Shown here: one piece after another, positions 25,968 to 34,841 of the stretch
Layout of the letters: every line of letters starts with the position of its first letter
Position numbering within the stretch: position 1 is the first letter of the stretch
NCBI GenBank assembly: GCA_004796385.1
Contig: QZLD01000142.1
Coordinates: forward strand, 1-42,002
Direction of reading: 5' to 3'
Length of the DNA: 42,002 bases
Origin: Gammaproteobacteria bacterium
GTDB lineage: Bacteria; Pseudomonadota; Gammaproteobacteria; QZLD01
The notes under the pieces: model-generated
Databases searched by the model: none
Told to the model about the DNA's origin: nothing
What the model saw: only the letters and a program-made list of their open reading frames with translations
Position numbers and translations under genes: made by a program

Positions 25968-27836
25968 TTAATAAATCTGAGGAACATGTGGCAATTTAAC
26001 AGTAAATATCGCTCCACCTTCCGGGTTATTAGCTGCAAATATCTCTCCGCAATGTGCATTAACAATTTCCCTACTAATGGCCAACCCCAAACCGGTTCCG
26101 CCTATATGCCGTTTTTTCCCACTATTGGCCTGCATAAACTTTTCAAAAACTGATTCTATTTCACTCTTTTCCATTCCTATTCCATTGTCTATAACATCAA
26201 ACTGTATTGCAGGCACCGATTTTTCTTCATTTATTCCACAAATTTCTGCATTGCTGAATATTATTTCTATTTTTGAGTCTGTATCACTATATTTAATAGC
26301 ATTTGAAATAAGATTAGCTATAACTTGAGATACTCTTGTTCCATCTCCCAGAACAACTGTTGAAAAATCAGGCTGTTCGCATATTAATTCCATTCTTTTT
26401 TCTGTAATCATCCCCTGAAATTCATCAATTACTATGGTTGCTAAAGAATACAGTTCTATTTTATTAAAACTGTATTCCATCTTGCCTGCTTCCATTTTTG
26501 CAAAATCCAAAAGATCATTGAGAAGCCTTAATAATCGCTTTCCACTACTGTTTATTGTTGAAAAATATTTTCCGGCTTTATCTGCATCTATTATTTCCGC
26601 CTTTGCCACCCCTAATTCAGAGAAACTTAAAATACCATGAAGAGGTGTTCTTATTTCATGAGTGATACTTGCAAGAAAAGATGATTTTGCTCTATTTGCC
26701 TCTTCCGCCTTTTCTTTTGCATCAATCAATTCCTTTAGTTGATTGTTAACCATGTGCTCAAGTTTTTTGCTGTATTCTTCAAGATATTTCTCCGATTCCT
26801 TTCTTGCTGTTATATTTTGAAGAAAACCTTCAACTCCACAATATCTACCATCATTATCATAAAAACGAGATGCTGAAATACTAACAAACTGCCTCTCTCC
26901 ATTAGGGAGCTCAAGTTCAACATCAAAATCGGAAATATATCCATCACAAGACAATTTTTTTAACAGCTCTTCTCTTTGTTGCGGGTTAACATAAAAATCA
27001 GTTGCATTCCTGCCAACAAAATCATCAGGAGTTAATGATTCTGACAAGGCATTCACATAGTGAGATATATCAAGAATAATCCCCTTAGAGTCAGCCCGGT
27101 AATAAATATGCCTTACTTTTTCAACAAGAGTCCCTATGATTTGCTCTTTTTCTGAAACTTCTTTTTTCAGATTCACCGCTTCTGTTCGATCTGCTCCAAT
27201 ACAGAGAGTTACATTTTCGGAAGAACTTCCTTTATTAACAGGTAATAAAATCCAGTCGCAGAACTTTTCGGCTCCGGCAATAATAAACATATTTGAAGTT
27301 ATGTAGTTATCTCGTAATACCGTTTTGTCAGCATCTACTTTACTTGTCTGATTTTGCAGCAAATTGGTAAATTTCAGAAAGAAGTTTTCACCAACTACAT
27401 CCGCCTCTTCAACATTAAGCATTTCAAGAGATTTTTGGTTAGTTGCAATAATGCTCTGATTATTATCGAAAATTACTATTGGGTACGGTGAACTGGCAAT
27501 ATTAAAATCAAATATGGAAAGCTGGGAGGATGTCTCTTCAAATACAGTATTCTTTGATGAGGGACAACCTTCTTCACTACTCTCTTCACTAGAACATTCA
27601 GGCTTGTCTTTTAATAACAGAAAGTTTTTTTTATACAGATAATAGCTACTTAAAAAAAATGCTATTAAAATTGCCATGACTGTAATAACCAGAATATTTC
27701 TATTTGAAATAATTGATTTTAACTGGTCTATTTCAAAAAAGTATATAACAAATATATTCAGTATTAATGCTGCTAACATTTCAGAAAACACCAAAATTGC
27801 AACTATTCCTACTTTAAGCATCCTTACATCCTGCAT
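25968..27836 (-). CDS. Membrane-bound PAS sensor histidine kinase
   Basis: A protein of 622 residues. Two membrane helices lie at about residues 10-32 and 45-67, with almost no periplasmic loop. Two PAS domains follow (FNIASSPYPIVIFDNNQSII near 110, and YYRADSKGIILDISHYVNAL near 245 with a PAC segment DNDGRYCGVEGFLQNITARK). A coiled coil leads to HisKA, SFLASITHEIRTPLHGILSF, and HATPase_c with QVIANLISNAIKYSD, DNGIGMEKSEI and GGTGLGLAISREI. There is no receiver or HPt domain, so phosphate must pass to a separate regulator, most likely the downstream response regulator. The signal is probably cytoplasmic or redox, given the PAS domains and lack of an extracellular domain. Confidence 0.92.
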   Translation of the reverse strand: MQDVRMLKVGIVAILVFSEMLAALILNIFVIYFFEIDQLKSIISNRNILVITVMAILIAFFLSSYYLYKKNFLLLKDKPECSSEESSEEGCPSSKNTVFEETSSQLSIFDFNIASSPYPIVIFDNNQSIIATNQKSLEMLNVEEADVVGENFFLKFTNLLQNQTSKVDADKTVLRDNYITSNMFIIAGAEKFCDWILLPVNKGSSSENVTLCIGADRTEAVNLKKEVSEKEQIIGTLVEKVRHIYYRADSKGIILDISHYVNALSESLTPDDFVGRNATDFYVNPQQREELLKKLSCDGYISDFDVELELPNGERQFVSISASRFYDNDGRYCGVEGFLQNITARKESEKYLEEYSKKLEHMVNNQLKELIDAKEKAEEANRAKSSFLASITHEIRTPLHGILSFSELGVAKAEIIDADKAGKYFSTINSSGKRLLRLLNDLLDFAKMEAGKMEYSFNKIELYSLATIVIDEFQGMITEKRMELICEQPDFSTVVLGDGTRVSQVIANLISNAIKYSDTDSKIEIIFSNAEICGINEEKSVPAIQFDVIDNGIGMEKSEIESVFEKFMQANSGKKRHIGGTGLGLAISREIVNAHCGEIFAANNPEGGAIFTVKLPHVPQIY

Positions 27837-28005
27837 AATACCCCGTAATCTATGAATTATTGTAGTAATATCATTTTAGTAGAGAGCTGCATTTTTCCCA
27901 GATTTACTAACTGCATATATTTATAAAACGGTTCATTAATAAACACATCTTAGCTGACATAAAGTTTTAAACATCGACGGTTGCTTAAAAACCTGTGTGT
28001 TTAAA

Positions 28006-28446
28006 TCACTTATTTACAAGCATACCTTCTAATATTCGTGCTCCGCTTTCTACGAAAGAACTGCATTTCATGTTAAATAAATTATTATTTACTGCTATTT
28101 GCCTTCCTTCTTCTGTACTTAAATCGCAACCTAATAAAGAACTGCAATCAAAAAATTCATTTTGCCTTTTAAACTCTTCACAAAATTCATTAATACGTTC
28201 ATAAAGTTTGCTTCGCCCATCTCTGTTATTACAATCTTCACCACATGTTGCTATTCCCAAAACCATAATAGCTCCGGTAATAACACCGCAAGTTTCCGAT
28301 ATTTGCATTCCAGCAGCAAAACCTGCAGATAGTTTTAAGGCATCGGCTTCATTCAGATCATACTCATTACAAAAACAGGTAATAATTGCCTGAGAACAAG
28401 CATAACCGGAATCGAACCTCTCTTTTGCCAATTCACTCTTTATCAT
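28006..28446 (-). CDS. C_GCAxxG_C_C family putative redox protein
   Basis: A protein of 146 residues. The pattern FDSGYACSQAIITCFCNEYD, AGFAAGMQISETCGVITGAIM and a late FFDCSSLLGCDLSTEEGR followed by NMKCSSFV is that of the C_GCAxxG_C_C family. These proteins have several conserved Cys residues and are thought to be redox-active or metal-binding; no function is established. Such proteins are more often seen in anaerobes and metal-reducing bacteria. Here it lies 19 bases after the GGDEF/EAL pseudoenzyme gene on the same strand, so the two may be co-transcribed. The 169 bases downstream show no clear terminator. Confidence 0.85.
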   Translation of the reverse strand: MIKSELAKERFDSGYACSQAIITCFCNEYDLNEADALKLSAGFAAGMQISETCGVITGAIMVLGIATCGEDCNNRDGRSKLYERINEFCEEFKRQNEFFDCSSLLGCDLSTEEGRQIAVNNNLFNMKCSSFVESGARILEGMLVNK

Positions 28447-28465
28447 ATTTTATTGCTAACCTTAT

Positions 28466-30523
28466 TTATAAAGTTTCTGAAGCAGAAAAAACATCTGCCG
28501 GCTCCTGCATAAAATAGCCCTGAATATAATCGACACCGCAACGATAAAGTGCGGCAAGACTACTGGCATCTTGCACCAACGAAGCTATTGTCATGGCATG
28601 ATTTTCACTTGCTTCTCTGGCTATAGCTTCTATTCTTTGCTGATTTTCCTCATTGCTATTTATATCCACAACAAGAGAACCATCAATTTTTACATAGTCT
28701 ACAGGCAATTTTTTTATGATGTGAAGGGAATCTCTATCTTTTCCATAATGCTCTACCGCAATTTGGCATCCTAGTTTTTTCAGGCCGCTTGTCAACTCCC
28801 AGGCATCCTGTAGCCTTAATGATGCAGATGACTGAGTAATCTGAAATACAAATCTATTTCCTTCAAGACCAGATTCAAATATACGTTGCTCAATAAAAAA
28901 GATAAGATCCCTGTCTTCTATACTGCTCGGAAACAGTTTTATAAATAAAATAGGCTTATGCCCTAATGAGTTATTTTCTGAAATCACATGTATAGCATGA
29001 TCTATTACCCAACGATCAATTTTACTACTGACATTTGAGTGCTCAGCAACAGGTAAAAATTCCTGAGGTAAAATATCTGCTCCTGTCTCATCCTGCATTC
29101 TTAAAAAAACCTCATAGAAGGATTCCGGATGACCACTTAGGTTGGCAATAGGTTGATAAACCAATCTAAAGCGATCCTCCATAAGAGCGGATTTTATCGC
29201 CTCAGTCCACTTTTCAATTATTTCCCGAGAAAGTTTTACAGTTTCTTCTCTATTGGATTCACTCTCTTTGTTGGCTTCATTAATTGCACATGACTCTTCT
29301 GCTCTTTTGACAGCACCAAGAGCATCAGACACTTTGCTACCAAGCAAAGTAACCCCCACGCTGTATTTGGCAGTCAGTTTTGTACCTTGATCTAAATATT
29401 CTACTTTTTCAATTGCTTGTCTTATTGACTCCACATACGAATCAAGAACTCTTTCGTCGTCACTATAATAAAGAATGACAAAAACATGGTTATCTATATA
29501 TGCAGGAACATGCGGCGGAGAAACTTTACTTCTGAGAATATTTCCTACAGTTATATCAAATATTCTGGTAACTGCTGATTTATCTGAATTTTCCATCTCT
29601 TCAAGATGAATATATACCACTGCTCCTGATGCGCTTCCTGCCTGATTATGAGATATCGCCTGATTCAGCTTCTCAAAAAAATACTCTTTATTATACAAAC
29701 CTGTAACGGCATCTCTTTTTGAAAGATACCTGAACTCCCGCTTAAGATTATCTGCTCGCTTAATCTTACTTTTACATATAGCTGCAAGATCACTCGATGG
29801 AATAGGCAAACCTATCAGAGTATCTATTCCTGATGAAATTGCCTGTTGATCAAATATTCTTTTATCCCGTTTGGTTATTACTGCTATAGGTAACCCAAAA
29901 AACTGATCGTCCTGCCGTAATACCTGAACCAGATCAACAGCACTGATAGTTGGCATATCTCCATTTATTATCAACATATCCGGCTTAAACAGATCTATAC
30001 TGGAAAGAATTTCTGCTGAATTCTCAACAACTCCCGCCTGAAGCCCAAGACTATCCAGCTGTGAAACCGTTTGCCTTGGCAACTCGGAGCCATCGCTTAA
30101 TAGCATAACCCTATCCACCTCTTTTTTGTTGTGATCACAATGCAGGTTGAGCTGATTCAGCATAGCCATGATATTTACCGGCTTAAAAAGAAATGAATCT
30201 GCCCCCTCTCTAACAGCATTTAATCTACTGGAAAGAGAACCATTTTCACCTATTAGCAAAGTAAAAATCTTATGATCACTAAATCCCTGAGCCGCACTAA
30301 TTACCGCAGAAAAGCTTTTTTCTTTAAAAATCTTCAGTTCTGCAACAACAACCTGAGGACTATATGATTTACAAACGTTCTCAAAAACCCCAATACTATT
30401 CATTACTCTGGCCTTATAACCATAGTTCCTGGCCTGAGAAGCAAGCTCCTGTGCAATATTGTTATTTTCAAAAAGAAAGTAGATCTGTGATTCGCTATTA
30501 TTCTCGACGTTGTTCCAAACCAT
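28466..30523 (-). CDS. FimX-like REC-REC-GGDEF-EAL protein with degenerate motifs
   Basis: A protein of 685 residues from the ATG at 30523, which has AAGG six bases upstream; the track's TTG start lacks a site. Two receiver-like domains come first. The phospho-Asp position reads VVVAELKIF (Asp to Glu) in the first and LIINGDMP (Asp to Asn) in the second. A GGDEF domain follows (DAVTGLYNKEYFFEKL), but the signature is replaced by DNHVF. The C-terminal EAL domain has EVFLRM for EALLR, IKLFPSS for the metal Asn segment, FQITQ for ElTE, EHYGKD for DDFGtG, VKIDGSLV (intact) and IASLVQD for the AEGVE segment. It probably neither makes nor cuts cyclic-di-GMP and may bind it or a partner, as FimX does. 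FimX itself governs type IV pili; no pilus genes are in this window. Confidence 0.85.
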   Translation of the reverse strand: MVWNNVENNSESQIYFLFENNNIAQELASQARNYGYKARVMNSIGVFENVCKSYSPQVVVAELKIFKEKSFSAVISAAQGFSDHKIFTLLIGENGSLSSRLNAVREGADSFLFKPVNIMAMLNQLNLHCDHNKKEVDRVMLLSDGSELPRQTVSQLDSLGLQAGVVENSAEILSSIDLFKPDMLIINGDMPTISAVDLVQVLRQDDQFFGLPIAVITKRDKRIFDQQAISSGIDTLIGLPIPSSDLAAICKSKIKRADNLKREFRYLSKRDAVTGLYNKEYFFEKLNQAISHNQAGSASGAVVYIHLEEMENSDKSAVTRIFDITVGNILRSKVSPPHVPAYIDNHVFVILYYSDDERVLDSYVESIRQAIEKVEYLDQGTKLTAKYSVGVTLLGSKVSDALGAVKRAEESCAINEANKESESNREETVKLSREIIEKWTEAIKSALMEDRFRLVYQPIANLSGHPESFYEVFLRMQDETGADILPQEFLPVAEHSNVSSKIDRWVIDHAIHVISENNSLGHKPILFIKLFPSSIEDRDLIFFIEQRIFESGLEGNRFVFQITQSSASLRLQDAWELTSGLKKLGCQIAVEHYGKDRDSLHIIKKLPVDYVKIDGSLVVDINSNEENQQRIEAIAREASENHAMTIASLVQDASSLAALYRCGVDYIQGYFMQEPADVFSASETL

Positions 30524-30674
30524 AATCATCCTTAATATTCGGATTGAATAAACACGCAACTCTCTTATTTAAGATTAGGCAGCAACAACCTGATTTTCCA
30601 GTATATTAAGCAAAATAAGACGTCTATTTTAGAATAATTATCAATTTCTTCTTATTTGGCACCTTACAGACACT

Positions 30675-31691
30675 CTAACTAAGAATCTCTCTTAGCACCG
30701 TCGTAGCATAAGAACCACTTGGCAAATCAAATTTTACTTCGACACCATCATCATCTTCTTTACACTGAACATTTTGCGGAACAACCTTTAATTTACGCCG
30801 ACTTAGTTCAACTCCAAACGCTATTAATCCTTCTGAAATCCATCTATTTTCATCTATAACCCGCATCTCAATTGAACTAAGAGAAAGAGAAGTCTTTTTA
30901 TATTTTCCAAATAGAACTGCAGTAGGAGATATTTCATTTCTATCAATCCTTAACTGTAAATTCTCTTCAGAATTTGCTGAAAAGATTGAAGAACCATTGC
31001 TGAACATAAAAACATCATCAGGCAAAGCCTTATTCCAGCTGTTTTCGCTAACCCGTTGAGAAAGAACTTCATTAAATAAAAAAGATCTTGCGGTTGAAAG
31101 CAGTATTCCTCGCTGAGTTTTGCTCACCTTTGTTTTTCTGGCAAAAAAATCACTAAGTTTCATAATGTTTCTGCCTTCCCTACCAAAACGCTGCTCACCA
31201 AAATAATTTGGAACACCCTGCACTGCAATATATTTCATACTGTCTTCAATATCCTCCAATCTCACTCCTCTGATATAAATTATGAATTTATTCTTTTTTA
31301 TTGTTCCTTTTTTAAGTTTCTTTCTATTTTTTGTAATATTTAATAAATTTATATTTTCGTTTTCCAGAAGATACCAGTTAAATTCTTTTTTTCCCGGCAA
31401 CCTCACACTAAACCACTGAGTGGTTACAGCATTTTTATCTTTTAAACCGGCATAACCTATATCCATTCTGGGGACACCGCAAAATTTTGAAAGTATCTTT
31501 ACAACCTCATCTGTATTTACTCCTGACTTTCTTATCTGCAAAAAAACATTCTCTCCCTCACCATCCGGCTCAAAAGAAAGAATCTCATCAACCTGAAAAT
31601 CATGTATACGCTGTTTTATAAGCCCTCCGGACAGTTTGAAAGAGTAGGCTCGTGCAAGGTTAGCAAACCAGTTTGAATAATCGTTTATCAA
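30675..31691 (-). CDS. truD: tRNA pseudouridine(13) synthase TruD
   Basis: A protein of 338 residues, the family length, with a TTG start preceded by AGAGGTG. The catalytic motif MDIGYAGLKDKNAVTTQWFS holds the nucleophilic Asp. Other family blocks are IKQRIHDFQVDEIL near the N-terminus, VQGVPNYFGEQRFGREGRN and the C-terminal VEVKFDLPSGSYATTVLREI. It converts U13 of tRNA-Glu to pseudouridine. In many gammaproteobacteria truD lies in an ispD-ispF-truD-surE-pcm-nlpD-rpoS run; here nlpD-rpoS are 20 kb away, so the run has been broken. It diverges from the djlA-like gene across 94-97 bases. Confidence 0.93.
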   Translation of the reverse strand: MINDYSNWFANLARAYSFKLSGGLIKQRIHDFQVDEILSFEPDGEGENVFLQIRKSGVNTDEVVKILSKFCGVPRMDIGYAGLKDKNAVTTQWFSVRLPGKKEFNWYLLENENINLLNITKNRKKLKKGTIKKNKFIIYIRGVRLEDIEDSMKYIAVQGVPNYFGEQRFGREGRNIMKLSDFFARKTKVSKTQRGILLSTARSFLFNEVLSQRVSENSWNKALPDDVFMFSNGSSIFSANSEENLQLRIDRNEISPTAVLFGKYKKTSLSLSSIEMRVIDENRWISEGLIAFGVELSRRKLKVVPQNVQCKEDDDGVEVKFDLPSGSYATTVLREILS

Positions 31692-31730
31692 AAAACACCT
31701 CTGGATAGTTCTGAGAAAATATAAAAACGC

Positions 31731-31739
31731 TGCTATACT
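31731..31739 (+). promoter_or_regulatory. Candidate extended -10 promoter of the djlA-like gene
   Basis: TGCTATACT is an extended -10 element (TGn plus TATACT, five of six matches). It lies about 50 bases before the djlA start, in the short divergent region shared with truD. No good -35 box is visible, which is usual for extended -10 promoters. Confidence 0.4.
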
Positions 31740-31788
31740 AACAGATATTCTTTACTTATATCACAAACAATAATTGTAAAGGTTAATG

Positions 31789-32610
31789 ATGTTTTTTACT
31801 CATAATGAAATGCTTGGCTCTATCGTTGGATACATCTCTTTTGGCCCATTTGGAGCCATGTATGGCAAAGTGATAGGCAAATCAATAGACAATTTTTTCA
31901 ACTCCAGCCAAACACTACCAAGATATCTATCTAAAGAAGTTAAAAATTGTCGTCGAAACCAAGCATCTAACATAAATATTAATGCTGCATTCTTTGATTC
32001 TCTGTTTTCAGTAATGGGGTTAATTCTTAAATCATGCCTTTTGAGCAGAAAAAACGAACTGCGTCAATTGCAATTAATTATGGATCATATGAAGTTAAGC
32101 AGCGAATTAAGGCTTGACGCCATAAACCAATTCTATAATGGTCAAAGCAGTTCTTTTGTTATGAACAGTTCGCTAATTGAACTAATTAAAATTTGCGGTC
32201 GACGAACTAATCCGATAAAAATTTTTGTTGAAATTCTCTTACAATCCGTATACAAAGACGGGAAATATGTAAATCAGGGAATAAATAAGATTAAGGAAAT
32301 ATCTGCTTTTTTAAACATATCTACAGATGAATTTGAACAGACAAAATCGTTGGTAGCCAGCTATAACGAACATCTTGCAAAAAATAAAAACAGCTATAAA
32401 TATGAGCTGGAAAACGCATACAATATTCTCGGCTTAGAAAAAGGAACTAATAAATCTGAGCTTAGAAAAAAATATAAACAACTTATGAATCAACACCATC
32501 CGGATAAACTTACAGCAAAAGGGTTTCCCAAAGAATTCGGTGTTATAGCTACAGAAAAAACTCAGGAAATAAAAAACGCATATGACCTCATCAATAAAAA
32601 TCTCCGTTAA
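31789..32610 (+). CDS. djlA: DjlA-like co-chaperone (TerB plus C-terminal J domain)
   Basis: A protein of 273 residues. AAAGG lies six bases before the ATG at 31789 and only three before the ATG at 31786, so the second is preferred. The N-terminus GSIVGYISFGPFGAMYGKVI is a glycine-rich single membrane segment like that of DjlA. Residues 65-195 resemble the TerB-like domain (FFDSLFSVMGLILKS ... IFVEILLQSVYKDGKY). The last 65 residues are a J domain (AYNILGLEKGTNKSELRKKY) with the essential HPD motif in NQHHPDKLTAKG. DjlA is an inner-membrane DnaK co-chaperone with its J domain in the cytoplasm. The gene end overlaps the start of the esterase gene by 29 bases. Confidence 0.9.
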   Translation: MFFTHNEMLGSIVGYISFGPFGAMYGKVIGKSIDNFFNSSQTLPRYLSKEVKNCRRNQASNININAAFFDSLFSVMGLILKSCLLSRKNELRQLQLIMDHMKLSSELRLDAINQFYNGQSSSFVMNSSLIELIKICGRRTNPIKIFVEILLQSVYKDGKYVNQGINKIKEISAFLNISTDEFEQTKSLVASYNEHLAKNKNSYKYELENAYNILGLEKGTNKSELRKKYKQLMNQHHPDKLTAKGFPKEFGVIATEKTQEIKNAYDLINKNLR

Positions 32611-33553
32611 TATCAATACAGTTAAAATCATCTCCGTTTTAATACTATCTTTTTTTATTGCATCCTGTGGTAATTCCAATGTAAGGCCGGAATCACCTAA
32701 ATGGAAGAACATTTCTGCAGGAGGCTTCTCAAAGGTTTTTCTTTATGTCCCTAAAAACATTTCGCCTATAGGTAAAGGACGATCTTTAATGATGGTTCTG
32801 CATGGCTGTGTCCAGGAAGCTGTAGACTTTAAACTAGCCAACCTGGATCTTGTTGCAGAAAAATACGGAATGGTTATAGCGTTGCCTCAGGCAGAATTTC
32901 AATCGCACCTTGGCTGCTGGGACTACAGAAGTTCAAACAGAGGTCGCAACGATGGAGACTATGAAAACCTCATAAATCTTGCTAAAAACCTAACTGCAAG
33001 AAAAAACCTGATTATTGACCCCGATCAAATATATATTGCTGGACTCTCCTCAGGCGCATCATTTGCAATGACTACCGCATGTATTGCTCCTGATATCTTT
33101 GCCGGTATGGGAGCCTTTGCCGGCCCTAGCCTTGGGACTCATGCAGATGGATCAGCAATGAGAATTGATAGCGATATGAATACTGCTGCAACAAATTGCA
33201 AACAATACGGCCATAGTTACAAAAAGTACTTTGCAGATCAGGTAGCCTCATTTGCTCAGGGGGAAAATGACTCAATAGTAAACCATGATTATCTGAAAAT
33301 TAACGCAGACGCTATGTCTGCTGTTTACAAAATAGCTTCATCTCCTCAAAAAACCAAGCAAATACAACCACAAATAACTGAATATCTTTATGAAAACGGC
33401 AGGGTATCAAGAATAACAATAAAGAGGTTTGGACATGAATGGCCTGCAGGATTAAATGCTGGTGGTGGTTTTATATCCGATATCAAATTCAACTATGGAA
33501 TGTATCTTGCAGAATATTTTATGATTAATAATAAAAGAGTTTTAAAAAATTAA
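32582..33553 (+). CDS. Lipoprotein esterase of the PHB-depolymerase family
   Basis: A protein of 323 residues. A lipoprotein signal (VKIISVLILSFFIASCGNS) has the lipobox IASC. The alpha/beta-hydrolase fold follows: RSLMMVLHGCVQEAVDF (oxyanion region), CWDYRSSNRGRNDGDY, the nucleophile motif GLSSGASFAM, and the catalytic His near the end in FGHEWPAGLNAGG. This is the pattern of the Esterase_phb family, which includes short-chain PHA depolymerases and feruloyl/acetylxylan-type esterases. The enzyme is probably anchored in the outer membrane. Its start lies within the last 29 bases of djlA, suggesting translational coupling. The C-terminal accessory domain often fused to such enzymes is absent, but occurs in the separate protein encoded at 35188. 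Confidence 0.85.
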   Translation: MTSSIKISVNINTVKIISVLILSFFIASCGNSNVRPESPKWKNISAGGFSKVFLYVPKNISPIGKGRSLMMVLHGCVQEAVDFKLANLDLVAEKYGMVIALPQAEFQSHLGCWDYRSSNRGRNDGDYENLINLAKNLTARKNLIIDPDQIYIAGLSSGASFAMTTACIAPDIFAGMGAFAGPSLGTHADGSAMRIDSDMNTAATNCKQYGHSYKKYFADQVASFAQGENDSIVNHDYLKINADAMSAVYKIASSPQKTKQIQPQITEYLYENGRVSRITIKRFGHEWPAGLNAGGGFISDIKFNYGMYLAEYFMINNKRVLKN

Positions 33554-33574
33554 TTTGCATTTATTACTTCCATA

Positions 33575-33613
33575 TAAAAAGTCCCCCTCGGACTGCTACT
33601 TTCCAGAGGGGGA
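33575..33613 (-). terminator. Rho-independent terminator of the GPX-repeat protein gene
   Basis: TCCCCCTC, a 16-base loop and GAGGGGGA form a perfect eight-base-pair stem. Read on the minus strand it is followed by CTTTTTAT, so it terminates the minus-strand gene that stops at 33706. No T-run follows on the plus strand, so it should not serve the esterase gene. Confidence 0.75.
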
Positions 33614-33705
33614 AATTGGGGGAGAATGTTACGTTTATCTTCTTACTACTTACGTTTATTGTCACTTTTATACAAACCATCCTTGGCATTCATCCTTTAT
33701 ATCTC

Positions 33706-34734
33706 TTACTGCATACTAACCTGATGATCACCTGCAATATCAGTAGAATTAATATATTGAGTTGATCCGGTTACTATTACTCTGTAGTCCTTAGAAGCAT
33801 AGTGCCATGAACCACTCAATTCTACTTCTACAGTAAGCTCTGTACCTGCTTCCACATTTTCAATCTGAATCCAGTCGATATACTCAAAAGTATTTGACTC
33901 AGCAATTACATTTCCATTGGCATCTTTTACTACAATATCAAAATCATCCAGTTGGTATTCAGGTACAAGTACGATAGTTACATACTGATCTTCACCAGAA
34001 GTAAAAGTGTATGAATCAGTTTCCCAATATGGCCATGCAATATATCCTTCAACCATGAAAGATGTATCATTATCTGCTTTCGATTTAGCATAATCTTCAT
34101 CGTAATTTTCAAATAGCTCGTAATCTCTTTCACCACCTTCATAGTCAACAGTTACAGTTCTTACCTCTTCTCCATTTTCAATGTATGCGCCATCGTAATC
34201 AGTGGCATAGCCATGTGCTCCTACCGGCCCCAGAGGACCTAAAGGACCTAACGCTCCAAGGGGACCCACCGGACCTAGTACAGACCATACCCCACCTGCC
34301 TGAAGCTGCTTACCGAAATCATTGATTGCTGGCAAATCAACATTATATGCCTGATAGCTTAAAGGACCATTTGGTCCTAATGGACCTGACTCACTTAGCG
34401 GGCCATCATGATCAGTCATATCATCAGACCAATCACTCCAATCACCAATTGCGCTCATCCAATATGATACATTCCAACTGTTATTTCCAACCGGACCAAG
34501 AGCACCCAAAGGTCCGTAAGGTCCAATTGGCCCCAGATACCCAAGACAGCTCTGCTCATCAAGATAGATCTCTGCATTTGACGGAGTACTTACTGCTGGT
34601 GTTACACTGACAAGACTTTGATTCATATCTTCAACTGATGAAGCTGAAATATAAAAATCACTTGCAGTAGCAGTTAATGATACAGATATAGCCAATGCTG
34701 CAGTAGATACGATTTTGGTAAAGTTTGCTTTCAT
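33706..34734 (-). CDS. Secreted protein with collagen-like GPX repeats and a C-terminal beta domain
   Basis: A protein of 342 residues with GAGGA seven bases before the ATG. A Sec signal peptide (FTKIVSTAALAISVSLTATAS) is followed by two short runs of Gly-Pro-X triplets: LGPIGPYGPLGALGPVG near residue 67 and GPVGPLGALGPLGPLGPVGA near residue 155. A shorter SGPLGPNGPLS lies between them. The third triplet position is mostly Leu, Val, Ile or Tyr, unlike animal collagen. The last 130 residues resemble a pre-peptidase C-terminal (PPC) type beta-sandwich (DSYTFTSGEDQYVTIVLVP ... DFDIVVKDANGNVIAES). Stretches of Asp, Tyr and Trp make it acidic. I know no function; a surface or matrix structural role is plausible. 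No PEP-CTERM or other sorting tail is present. Confidence 0.75.
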   Translation of the reverse strand: MKANFTKIVSTAALAISVSLTATASDFYISASSVEDMNQSLVSVTPAVSTPSNAEIYLDEQSCLGYLGPIGPYGPLGALGPVGNNSWNVSYWMSAIGDWSDWSDDMTDHDGPLSESGPLGPNGPLSYQAYNVDLPAINDFGKQLQAGGVWSVLGPVGPLGALGPLGPLGPVGAHGYATDYDGAYIENGEEVRTVTVDYEGGERDYELFENYDEDYAKSKADNDTSFMVEGYIAWPYWETDSYTFTSGEDQYVTIVLVPEYQLDDFDIVVKDANGNVIAESNTFEYIDWIQIENVEAGTELTVEVELSGSWHYASKDYRVIVTGSTQYINSTDIAGDHQVSMQ

Positions 34735-34763
34735 TAAATAATCCTCAAATAATTAACATTAAA

Positions 34764-34793
34764 AATATAAGTAAATAAATAATTGCTTAACAA
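34764..34793 (-). promoter_or_regulatory. Candidate sigma-70 promoter of the GPX-repeat protein gene
   Basis: On the minus strand TTGTTA, an 18-base spacer and TATATT lie about 30 bases before the ATG, leaving a leader of about 22 bases. The palindrome at 34822-34841 lies about 30 bases upstream of the -35 box. Confidence 0.45.
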
Positions 34794-34821
34794 CGAGATC
34801 TATACTAATAAACTCTTCTTC

Positions 34822-34841
34822 ATATGTAAATAATTACATAT
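34822..34841. promoter_or_regulatory. Palindrome, candidate operator
   Basis: ATATGTAA-ATAA-TTACATAT is a perfect eight-base inverted repeat with a four-base centre. It is placed like an activator site upstream of the minus-strand promoter. The binding protein is unknown and the region is AT-rich, so chance is possible. Confidence 0.35.

Noticed and set aside
27960-28005. TTTAAACA...TGTTTAAA inverted repeat near the end of the C_GCAxxG_C_C gene
   Set aside because: The stem is AT-only with a loop of about 24 bases, and it lacks a following T-run, so I do not call it a terminator.
34190-34560. Repetitive GGACC/GGTCC-like DNA pattern resembling a short repeat array
   Set aside because: It is the coding sequence for Gly-Pro-X triplets; there are no constant repeat units with unique spacers, so it is not CRISPR.
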